From Candidatus Gastranaerophilales bacterium (GTDB taxonomy: Bacteria > Cyanobacteriota > Vampirovibrionia > Gastranaerophilales > Gastranaerophilaceae): a stretch of 36,817 nucleotides of DNA. A program made the position numbers and the translations under genes. Every line of letters begins with the position of its first letter. Position 1 is the first letter of the stretch. Shown here in pieces: positions 15,196 through 22,566 of this stretch. Location of the stretch: the NCBI GenBank assembly GCA_910587175.1, contig CAJULH010000017.1:1-36817 (forward strand). The letters run 5' to 3'. The notes under the pieces were generated by a model. It had not been told where the DNA came from, did not search any database, and worked only from the letters and a program-made list of their open reading frames with translations.

Positions 15196-16200
15196 ATGAA
15201 AATAACATTTTTTGACGCACTTCCACACGAAGAAATATTTCTCTCTGCAAAAATGCCGCTTGAAATTACCCCGGTTTTTATAAACACAAGTCTGCACTCT
15301 GCAGCACATATCCCGGAAAATGTTCTGGATTCAGACATAGTATCCGTTTTCACACCTTCTTTATTAAACAAAGAGGTGCTGGAAAAATTTTATAATTTGA
15401 AATTTATCCTACTTAGAAGCGTAGGGTATTCCCACGTGGATATGAACTATGCAAAGGAAAAAGGAATTCACGTATTCAATTGCCCGAATTACGGCGATTA
15501 TACGGTTGCAGAGTATGTTTTTGCAAGCCTTTTGGCACTGATTAGAAAAATTCCGCAATCAAACAATGCCTTAAGGACAGGAAATATTCTTTTGGATAAA
15601 TATATAGGAATAGAACTCTTTTCAAAGACAATGGGTGTGGTTGGTACAGGGGCAATAGGTTCCAAGGTTGTAAAAATTGCAAAGGGCTTTTCTATGGATG
15701 TTATAGCCTATGATATAAACAAAAACACGGATGCAGAGTATGTCTCCCTGGATGAACTCTGCAAAAGAGCAGATATCATAAGCATAAATACGCCTTTAAC
15801 GGCAGATACCCTTAAAATGTTTGACAGAAACAGGATAAACTCTCTTAAAAAGGGAGTAATTATTGTCAATACGGCACGCGGAGAGATTATAGACACATTC
15901 GCGCTCTATGATGCAATTTTAGAAAAACGCGTAGCATACGCAGCACTTGATGTTATGGAATGTGAAGATTTATTATGGCAAAAACCATCCCATGCATCAG
16001 GGTTTAGCGGCATAAAAGATGCCTGCTTAAAGAATTTTCTTGTTGCAAACCGTCTTTTAAAAATGGACAATGTACTTATAACCCCGCACACTGCCTATGA
16101 TACAAAGGAAGCAACCAGAAGGATTCTAGAGATAACTCTGGAGAATATAAATTCGTGTTTAAATTTTGACTCTGGCGCTAAAAATCAGGTTTTGATATAA
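15196..16200 (+). CDS. D-isomer-specific 2-hydroxyacid dehydrogenase (D-lactate dehydrogenase-like)
   Basis: An NAD-dependent oxidoreductase of 334 residues. The Rossmann motif GVVGTGAIGSKV puts the glycines at 150, 152 and 155. Catalytic residues are R228 (NTARGEIID), the Glu of DVMECED (255-257) and H298 (LITPHTAYD). The layout around DVMECED, with a ~30-residue insert before H298, is closest to fermentative D-lactate dehydrogenase (LdhA). Other 2-oxoacids cannot be excluded. Its stop codon lies inside the -10 box of deoC. Confidence 0.88.
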   Translation: MKITFFDALPHEEIFLSAKMPLEITPVFINTSLHSAAHIPENVLDSDIVSVFTPSLLNKEVLEKFYNLKFILLRSVGYSHVDMNYAKEKGIHVFNCPNYGDYTVAEYVFASLLALIRKIPQSNNALRTGNILLDKYIGIELFSKTMGVVGTGAIGSKVVKIAKGFSMDVIAYDINKNTDAEYVSLDELCKRADIISINTPLTADTLKMFDRNRINSLKKGVIIVNTARGEIIDTFALYDAILEKRVAYAALDVMECEDLLWQKPSHASGFSGIKDACLKNFLVANRLLKMDNVLITPHTAYDTKEATRRILEITLENINSCLNFDSGAKNQVLI

Positions 16201-16201
16201 T
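16193..16201 (+). promoter_or_regulatory. Extended -10 promoter of deoC
   Basis: TGATATAAT combines the TGN extension with a consensus TATAAT (16196-16201) and ends 7 nt before the deoC ATG. It includes the TAA stop of the dehydrogenase. No -35 box is evident. Confidence 0.5.
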
Positions 16202-16208
16202 ATTTTCT

Positions 16209-16886
16209 ATGAACATAGCAAAATATATTGAGCACACGCTTTTAAAGCCGGGTGCCACGGATGAAGACATTAAAAAACTCATTGATGAAGCGTTTGAGTA
16301 CAAATTTTTCGGGGTTTGCATAAACCCGAACTTTGTAAAATTTGCAAGAAAATATATCGATGAGAAAAAAGCAAATGACAATAACGACGGTCATGATGTA
16401 AAACTTGTAACCGTTGTAAATTTTCCTTTGGGCACAAACAGCATTGATACAACCCTTGTACAGGTGCATGAAGCCATAAATGAAGGGGCTGATGAAATTG
16501 ACACGGTTATAAACCTTTCAGCTATAAAAATGGGAGATTATAAAGCCGTATCGGATGAAATCAAAACCATAAAAGGTGTTTGCGGAAAGCACAATTTAAA
16601 GGTAATACTTGAAGTAGACCTTTTAACAAGGGATGAAATCAAAAAAGCTTGTTTAAACTGTATCACAGCAGGGGCAGACTTTGTAAAAACATCAACAGGC
16701 TTTTTAAAGAACGGTCTTGGTGCAACTACTGAAAATATCCGTCTTATGAGTGATACAGTATCAAGAAGAGGGCTTGGCGTAAAGGCTTCAGGCGGTATCA
16801 GAACAAGGGTTCAGGCAATTGATTTAATTGAAGCGGGCGCAGACAGACTTGGCACAAGCTCCGGCGTTGCAATTGTAAAATATTAG
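16209..16886 (+). CDS. deoC: Deoxyribose-phosphate aldolase
   Basis: A class I aldolase that splits 2-deoxyribose-5-phosphate into glyceraldehyde-3-phosphate and acetaldehyde in nucleoside breakdown. The 225-residue protein has the Schiff-base K160 (DFVKTSTGF), the proton-relay K192 (VKASGGIRT) and D98 (DEIDTVIN), corresponding to K167, K201 and D102 of the Escherichia coli enzyme. Length is normal. It is likely the first gene of a short operon with the small gene at 16909 and perhaps the ACT/UPF0210 pair. No Shine-Dalgarno sequence precedes it. Confidence 0.96.
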   Translation: MNIAKYIEHTLLKPGATDEDIKKLIDEAFEYKFFGVCINPNFVKFARKYIDEKKANDNNDGHDVKLVTVVNFPLGTNSIDTTLVQVHEAINEGADEIDTVINLSAIKMGDYKAVSDEIKTIKGVCGKHNLKVILEVDLLTRDEIKKACLNCITAGADFVKTSTGFLKNGLGATTENIRLMSDTVSRRGLGVKASGGIRTRVQAIDLIEAGADRLGTSSGVAIVKY

Positions 16887-16908
16887 ATTTTCATTTGAGG
16901 ATATAAAA

Positions 16909-17097
16909 ATGGATAAGATAACAATACGTTCAGACAGAGATACAGATTATACTTTTATGTACAAAGGCGAAGAAACAACACTAAAGGCAGGAAGTATTAT
17001 AAGCATTGCAAACGGGCTAAATGATGTTGTATTGCCGACAGTTGCAATGAAGATTATGAATAATTTAATCGTTATAAAAGAAGATGTTAAAAAATAG
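16909..17097 (+). CDS. Small hypothetical protein (62 aa)
   Basis: Not recognised. A TTGAGGA ribosome-binding site precedes the ATG by 8 nt, and the gene lies 22 bp after deoC, so it is probably real. The sequence suggests a small all-beta domain: ITIRSDRDTDYTFMYKGEE, then TTLKAGSIISI and LNDVVLPTVAMKIMNNLIVI. It has no cysteines, signal peptide or membrane segment. Confidence 0.65.
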   Translation: MDKITIRSDRDTDYTFMYKGEETTLKAGSIISIANGLNDVVLPTVAMKIMNNLIVIKEDVKK

Positions 17098-17171
17098 TCT
17101 TTTTGTTGTGCAAGCCATATATAAGGCAATATAGAAGTTTTAAACCCTGATTAAATTAAAAAGGAAAATTT

Positions 17172-17450
17172 ATGAGTGAAGATAAAATAATTATTACAAT
17201 ATCAGGAAAAGATAAGGTTGGAATTGTTGCAAAGATTGCAAATACCCTTGCAGATTTAAATGTAAACATTGAAGATATTAAACAAACCATTATGCAGGAT
17301 TACTTTGTAATGATGATGCTATGCAGCATTAAAGATGCCAAAAAATCCTTTAAAGAAATCAAGGAAGGGATTGTAAATTCAGGCAAAGAACTTGATATGG
17401 AAGTTTGGGTTCAAAAGAAAGAGATTTTTGACAGTATGCACTCTGTTTAG
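17172..17450 (+). CDS. ACT domain protein, UPF0237 family
   Basis: A single ACT domain of 92 residues (IIITISGKDKVGIVAKIANTL, then a beta-alpha pattern to WVQKKEIFDSMHSV). ACT domains bind small ligands, often amino acids, usually as dimers. UPF0237 proteins are typically encoded just before a UPF0210 protein, as here (68-bp gap), so it may be the sensor for that partner. AAGGAA precedes the ATG at good spacing. Confidence 0.9.
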   Translation: MSEDKIIITISGKDKVGIVAKIANTLADLNVNIEDIKQTIMQDYFVMMMLCSIKDAKKSFKEIKEGIVNSGKELDMEVWVQKKEIFDSMHSV

Positions 17451-17518
17451 CATTTTTTAATTGCACGCATTGCAAACCTTTTATCTGGCATTTTTTAGCT
17501 TTATACCGGGGAAATTTT

Positions 17519-18886
17519 ATGAAAGATTTTGATGTACAAAATATAATGGAAACAATCGAGATGATTAAAGTTCATCACCTCGATATAAGAACTGTTACAC
17601 TTGCTTTAAGCCTTAGAGACTGTGCAAGCGAGGATATTAAAAAAGTCGGCGTAAAAATTTACGATAAAATTTTAAAACATGCAAAAAATCTTTCAAAATA
17701 CGCGCAGGATTTGGAAAACGAATTTTCAATCCCCATTATAAATAAAAGAATTGCCGTAACCCCTGTATCCATTGTCGCAGAATCCTGCACAAATCCTGAC
17801 TACGTTTACCTTGCACAAATGCTTGATAAGGCGGCGGAAGAGATAGGGATTGATTTTATAGGCGGATATTCCGCCCTTGTTGAAAAAGGCTGCACAAACG
17901 GAGATAAAAAATTTATTGAAAGCATCCCGGAAGCCCTTGCCACAACAAAAAGAGTTTGCTCATCCTTAAACCTTGCAACATCAAAGGCAGGGATAAATAT
18001 GGTAGGCGTTTTAAAGACCGCAAATGTCATTAAAAAAGCTGCAGAATTGACAAAAGAGGCGGACGGTTTAGGGGCTGCAAAGTTTGTATGTTTTTGTAAT
18101 TCTGTAACGGACAACCCCTTTATGGCGGGCGCATACTGTGGTGTTAATGAGCCGGAAGCAGCACTGAACGTCGGTGTTTCGGGACCGGGCGTTGTAAGGT
18201 GGGCTATTGAAAATATGTCAAAAACTGCAGACCTTGGAGAAGTTGCAAACACCATTAAAAAGACAGCGTTTAAAATAACCACAACGGGTGAATTAATTGG
18301 CAGACGTCTTGCAAAAAGACTTGATATCCCGTTTGGCGTGATAGATTTATCCCTTGCACCCACGCCCGCAGAAGGAGACAGTGTTGCGGGCATCTTTGAG
18401 GCTATGGGTCTGGAAGCTGCAGGGGCTCACGGCACAACTGCTGCACTTGCAATGTTAAATGATGCGGTAAAAAAGGGCGGCATTATGGCATCAAGCTATG
18501 TCGGGGGGCTTTCAGGGGCGTTCATACCGGTTTCTGAAGATGCAGGCATGATTAAGGCTGCAAGAAACGGGGTTTTAACTATTGATAAACTTGAAGCAAT
18601 GACGAGTGTATGTTCTGTAGGACTTGATATGATTGCAATCCCCGGAGATACACCGGTTGAAACCATCGCTGGGATTATTGCAGACGAGATGGCAATAGGA
18701 ATGATAAACAAAAAGACAACAGCTGTAAGGATTATCCCTGTTCCCGGAAAAACTGTCGGAGATGAGGCAAAATTTGGCGGACTTTTGGGAGAGGCGCCAA
18801 TCATGCCCGTAAACAAACTTGATTCAAGTGTTTTTGTAAACCGTCTCGGAAGAATTCCTGCACCTCTGCATAGTTTGAATAACTAG
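17519..18886 (+). CDS. UPF0210/DUF711 family protein
   Basis: A 455-residue cytoplasmic protein of the UPF0210 family, sometimes labelled PFL-like, with no firmly known reaction. Family blocks seen are MIKVHHLDIRTVTLALSLRDC near the N-terminus, ESCTNPDYVYLA (about 83-94), GVSGPGVVRWAIE, IDLSLAPTPAEGDSVAGIFE and GLDMIAIPGDTP. Length is normal and the Gly-rich C-terminal half is intact. GGGGAA precedes the ATG by 8 nt. It is paired with the ACT protein 68 bp upstream. Confidence 0.93.
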   Translation: MKDFDVQNIMETIEMIKVHHLDIRTVTLALSLRDCASEDIKKVGVKIYDKILKHAKNLSKYAQDLENEFSIPIINKRIAVTPVSIVAESCTNPDYVYLAQMLDKAAEEIGIDFIGGYSALVEKGCTNGDKKFIESIPEALATTKRVCSSLNLATSKAGINMVGVLKTANVIKKAAELTKEADGLGAAKFVCFCNSVTDNPFMAGAYCGVNEPEAALNVGVSGPGVVRWAIENMSKTADLGEVANTIKKTAFKITTTGELIGRRLAKRLDIPFGVIDLSLAPTPAEGDSVAGIFEAMGLEAAGAHGTTAALAMLNDAVKKGGIMASSYVGGLSGAFIPVSEDAGMIKAARNGVLTIDKLEAMTSVCSVGLDMIAIPGDTPVETIAGIIADEMAIGMINKKTTAVRIIPVPGKTVGDEAKFGGLLGEAPIMPVNKLDSSVFVNRLGRIPAPLHSLNN

Positions 18887-18960
18887 ACTTTCATTTGATT
18901 GTGTATTTATTTAATAAAGAGGCATTTAGAACAAAAAACATTGTTTTATCAAAATGCACT

Positions 18961-19065
18961 AAAAATGTTTGGATAAAAAGGCTGCTGCAAAGCATGCTGT
19001 ATAAATCTCTCCGGTTTTATGTTGATGCGCAACAGACCGTCCTATCTTTATTCCAAACATTTTTT
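18961..19065. other. Structured intergenic segment (closing inverted repeat plus hairpin)
   Basis: The 336-bp gap after UPF0210 holds no credible gene. It does hold an inverted repeat: 18961-18977 pairs with 19047-19065 (13 perfect base pairs, one bulge, four more). Inside it, CGGT (19012-19015) pairs with ACCG (19036-19039) and TGTTG (19020-19024) with CAACA (19030-19034) around ATGCG. A separate palindrome, CCGAATTCGG, is at 19073-19082. It could be a small RNA or a terminator complex for the convergent genes. Confidence 0.4.
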
Positions 19066-19145
19066 CCGTTTGCCGAATTCGGACATTCTTTGTTCTAAAG
19101 CTCTTTTGCAGCTCCGATCGCAAACATATAAAACAAAAGATTTAC

Positions 19146-19180
19146 AAAAAAGACGGGCTTGCAATCAGTCCGTCTTTTTT
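19146..19180. terminator. Bidirectional terminator
   Basis: AAAAAAGACGG (19146-19156) pairs with CCGTCTTTTTT (19170-19180), and three more inner pairs give a 14-bp stem with a 7-nt loop. The flanking A and T tracts serve both strands. It separates UPF0210 from the leftward S41 protease gene. Confidence 0.88.
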
Positions 19181-19222
19181 CACCCTATTCAACATTACCT
19201 AACAACAAACTTAGTCCATATT

Positions 19223-20449
19223 TTAATGTTTCACAGGTCTTGCCTTTGCAACTTTTACCTGTTTCAACAATATATCATTAGCCTTTTGAAGCTGCGGATC
19301 GCGCTCAGCTTTCACATCTTCTGCGGTAATTTCAACTTCAACATCAGGCTCTATTCCTTTTTTATTAATATCTGTGCCATTAGGTGTCAGATATTTTTGT
19401 ATTGTAATGTGCATTGCAGAACCGCCCGGAAGTTTGTTAATCTCCTGTACCAATCCTTTTCCGAAAGATTTTTTACCAACAATGGTTGCTCTTCCGTTGT
19501 CCTTTAAAGCTCCTGACAGAATTTCACTGGCACTTGCGCTTCCGCCGTTAATCAACACAACAATAGGCTGTCTTGTCACCACTTTTGATGTTGATCTTTG
19601 GGTTTCTTTGTAGCCGTCCCTATCCACGGTAGATACAATCACCTGTCCGTCCAAAAGCATGTCTGCAATAAATATGGCATTAGTTAAAAGCCCTCCGGGA
19701 TTTGACCTCAAGTCAAGAATAATCCCGTCTTTATTTCTGTTTTCAATTAATGCATTTTGAAATTCCATTGTTGCATTCTTGCTTATAAAAGAACTTAGCC
19801 TTATATAGCCGATATTTGGAGCAAGTTTTGCATATTTCGGCGTTTTGGTTGAAACAGATTTTAATTCAATATTTGCCCTTGTAATTTTATAAATTTTATT
19901 TGGTTCATTCTCTCTTTTGATTAAAAGCTCTACCTGGGTGCCTTCTTCACCTCTGATTTGGTCTGCTGCAGCATCCACAGTGATACCTTTTGTAGATTTA
20001 CCATTGATTTCAAGAATTTCATCTTCGGCCTTTAAGCCGGCTTTTTCACCCGGCGTATCCTCAAGAGGAGCAATGATTAAAAGTTTCCCGTCACGAACAC
20101 CTATCTGTACGCCAATCCCTTTTAGCGAGCCTTGAATTGAATCATTCTCATCACTGTATTCTTTCGGGTTTAAAAACTTTGTGTAAACATCGTTAAGACT
20201 TGATATCATGCTATCTATTGCAACATATGCATCATCTTCAGTCTTAATTACATTGTCATATTTATGACGCCATCTTTCCCAGTTTTGCTCATTATTTGTC
20301 TGGTCTACAAATTTAGAATTTATCAATTTCCAAGCCTTGTCGTATAAAGCCTGGGGGGTTTGTGCAAGAACAGGGTTGAATGCTGCCGTGATAAATGCCA
20401 TCACCAAAAGCATTGATGCCACCGTAAATTTTTTCCATATATTTCTCAT
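19223..20449 (-). CDS. ctpB: S41-family C-terminal processing protease (paralogue 2)
   Basis: A 408-residue exported Ser-Lys protease. A signal peptide is clear, with likely cleavage after VLA at residue 29. A PDZ domain lies at about 105-190 (AGLKAEDEILEINGKST). The catalytic residues are S306 (NGGSASASEI) and K331 (KSFGKGLVQ), 25 apart as usual. It ends with a basic tail. It is clearly paralogous to 10444-11709, but has a cleavable signal, its own promoter and an AGGAGA ribosome-binding site. Family members trim or degrade periplasmic proteins; the substrate is unknown. Confidence 0.93.
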   Translation of the reverse strand: MRNIWKKFTVASMLLVMAFITAAFNPVLAQTPQALYDKAWKLINSKFVDQTNNEQNWERWRHKYDNVIKTEDDAYVAIDSMISSLNDVYTKFLNPKEYSDENDSIQGSLKGIGVQIGVRDGKLLIIAPLEDTPGEKAGLKAEDEILEINGKSTKGITVDAAADQIRGEEGTQVELLIKRENEPNKIYKITRANIELKSVSTKTPKYAKLAPNIGYIRLSSFISKNATMEFQNALIENRNKDGIILDLRSNPGGLLTNAIFIADMLLDGQVIVSTVDRDGYKETQRSTSKVVTRQPIVVLINGGSASASEILSGALKDNGRATIVGKKSFGKGLVQEINKLPGGSAMHITIQKYLTPNGTDINKKGIEPDVEVEITAEDVKAERDPQLQKANDILLKQVKVAKARPVKH

Positions 20450-20493
20450 CGTATTCTCCTATGTTGAGAAAGGTACAACCAGTCTCAATATAA

Positions 20494-20522
20494 ATTCTAT
20501 TATAAAATTTGTACTAAGACAA
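20494..20522 (-). promoter_or_regulatory. Promoter of the second S41 protease
   Basis: On the minus strand TTGTCT (20517-20522), 17 bp, TAGAAT (20494-20499). It gives a leader of about 38 nt carrying AGGAG, in contrast with the leaderless divergent cyclase gene. Confidence 0.55.
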
Positions 20523-20539
20523 ATTTTGACTAAATTTAT

Positions 20540-20568
20540 TTGGCAAAAAGGTGTTTCTAAAGTAAAAT
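20540..20568 (+). promoter_or_regulatory. Promoter of the CHASE2 cyclase
   Basis: TTGGCA (20540-20545), exactly 17 bp, TAAAAT (20563-20568), ending 6 nt before the ATG at 20575. The predicted start of transcription is the ATG itself. Confidence 0.6.
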
Positions 20569-20574
20569 AAGGCT

Positions 20575-22530
20575 ATGGAAATTTCGCACAAAAAATCTCT
20601 TATTTTATTGACTGTAGCATCCGTGGTGGTGTTTTTCCTTGTTTATCTTATCGGTCATACCATATTCCAACATAAATCATACAACTTTATGGTAAAGCAA
20701 ACATCAGTAAATAAGGCTGCATCAGACGATATTATTCTTGTCGTAATAGATAATGAATCTTTGGCTAAGCTTGGGCGCTGGCCATGGAAAAGAACAGTCT
20801 TTTTGGAGATTTTTGATTACCTTGAAAACTATACAAGTACCAAGGTATATGGTTTTGATGCAGTGATTATAGCTCCCGATACTGATTTTCCGGAAAATGA
20901 TAAAAGGTTTTCCGATAATATAGGTCGGTTTGAAAAGCTTGTCGCAGGGGTCGGCTTTATGTACGAACCTTTTAAAGAAATTTCCGATAAGGATATCTTT
21001 AATGAAATGCTTTTCTTTAAATCCGACATAAATTTCACAGACAAAAGGAGCACAAAATATAAGACACAAAGTCCTTATAAAAGTTTCACACCGTTTCTAA
21101 AAGAATATTTCTATAACATTCAAAACCTTGGTGCTGTAAACACCCTTCAGGATGCTGACGGTTACATAAGAAGGGTGGATCAGGTAATATCATATAATGG
21201 CAGGCTATATCCTTCCCTGGCGCTTTTGATGTTTTCAAAAGCAACAGGAATAAAGGATTTTACCATTACTGATAACTATATTCTTGCAAAAAATGATAAG
21301 CACACCCTTAAAATGCCCATAGTAAATTCAAATGGAGTTGCATACAGCTTTCTTTCATATTACAAAACGCATGACGGAGTGTATTCGCACCGTAAAATTT
21401 CAGCATCAGACATAATTGAATCTTCAAGAAACATAAAAATCGGGAAAAAACCCAAAATAGACCCTGAAATTTTTAATAACAAAATTGTTTTTGTGGGCTC
21501 AAATGCAAATTCGCAGGCATTGCAGGATGTCAAAAGAACACCAATTTCAGACACTTTTGCAGGGCTTGACATTCAGGCAACAAATTTCAATAACATTTAT
21601 GAAAATAAATTTTTCAGAGGCGTAAGCCCGCTATACAGTTTTATTACAATATTAACAGTATTTATCCTTGTGCTGCTTTTAATTTGCACGCTCCCAATTC
21701 CTGTCGCCCTTATGTGCACATCGCTTGTAATGTTTTTGTATTTTATTTTCACATTTATAATGTATCACCACAGAATAGGCGTCGGGCTCATTATGCCTGA
21801 AGTTTTTATGCTGATTGCAATTGGTTTCGGGTATTCATACAGATACCTTGTTGAAGGCAGAAAAAAAGAAAAAATCCAATCTGCAATGGGAAAATATATT
21901 TCAAAAGATGTCATGAAAAATGTTGTCTCAAATATTGACAGTGTAAAGCTTGGCGGCAAAAGAGCGTGTGTAACCGTTCTGTTTGCAGATATAAGAGGTT
22001 TTACATCAATCTCTGAGCAGCTTTCTGCAGAAGAGGTGACAAACATTTTAAATGAATACTTTTCGGCTATAGCTCCTGTTATAGAAAAACACAACGGCAT
22101 TTTAAACAAATTTATGGGTGATGCAGTACTTGCTGTTTTTGGTGAACCCATAAAAAATGAAAACCATGCTGTAGATGCTGTTAAATGTGCAGATGAAATG
22201 CTAAAAAAAGTAAAGCAGCTGCAAGGAAAGTGGCTGGATGAAGGAAAACCAAAAATTGAAATCGGAATAGGTATTTCAACAGGAGAAGCGTTTGTCGGAA
22301 ATATAGGTTCAGAAGAGCGCCTTGAATATACGGTAATCGGAGATACGGTAAACACAGCAAGCAGAATAGAAAACTATAATAAAGTTTATAAAACAAAATT
22401 TCTAATCAGCGAAGAGACCTTTTTAAGGGTGCAAAAATATGTTGATGTTATAAAAATACGCGAGGTTACAATTCGGGGAAAATCAAAAAAAATAAATATT
22501 TATGAGGTTTTAAGAATTTTGCCGGAATAA
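20575..22530 (+). CDS. CHASE2-domain adenylate cyclase (class III)
   Basis: A 651-residue membrane receptor that makes cyclic AMP. It has a TM helix at 8-30, an extracytoplasmic CHASE2 sensor at about 35-345, three clustered TM helices at about 353-425, a short linker, and a class III cyclase domain at about 460-645. Metal-binding D472 (LFADIRGF) and D516 (KFMGDAVLAVFG), purine-selecting K512 and D590, and transition-state N593 and R597 (IGDTVNTASR) are all present, which argues for an active adenylate rather than guanylate cyclase. CHASE2 cyclases are common in Cyanobacteria. It is divergent from an S41 protease; the ligand is unknown. Confidence 0.95.
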   Translation: MEISHKKSLILLTVASVVVFFLVYLIGHTIFQHKSYNFMVKQTSVNKAASDDIILVVIDNESLAKLGRWPWKRTVFLEIFDYLENYTSTKVYGFDAVIIAPDTDFPENDKRFSDNIGRFEKLVAGVGFMYEPFKEISDKDIFNEMLFFKSDINFTDKRSTKYKTQSPYKSFTPFLKEYFYNIQNLGAVNTLQDADGYIRRVDQVISYNGRLYPSLALLMFSKATGIKDFTITDNYILAKNDKHTLKMPIVNSNGVAYSFLSYYKTHDGVYSHRKISASDIIESSRNIKIGKKPKIDPEIFNNKIVFVGSNANSQALQDVKRTPISDTFAGLDIQATNFNNIYENKFFRGVSPLYSFITILTVFILVLLLICTLPIPVALMCTSLVMFLYFIFTFIMYHHRIGVGLIMPEVFMLIAIGFGYSYRYLVEGRKKEKIQSAMGKYISKDVMKNVVSNIDSVKLGGKRACVTVLFADIRGFTSISEQLSAEEVTNILNEYFSAIAPVIEKHNGILNKFMGDAVLAVFGEPIKNENHAVDAVKCADEMLKKVKQLQGKWLDEGKPKIEIGIGISTGEAFVGNIGSEERLEYTVIGDTVNTASRIENYNKVYKTKFLISEETFLRVQKYVDVIKIREVTIRGKSKKINIYEVLRILPE

Positions 22531-22566
22531 AAAATAAAGACGGCAGAGAATATGAGAAAATAAAAA

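Noticed and set aside
17806..18393. Open frame opposite UPF0210 (195 codons)
   Set aside because: An antisense shadow with no start signal or family features.
18895..19507. Two short rightward frames after UPF0210
   Set aside because: One runs into the protease gene on the other strand, neither has a ribosome-binding site, and the DNA there is better explained as structured intergenic sequence.
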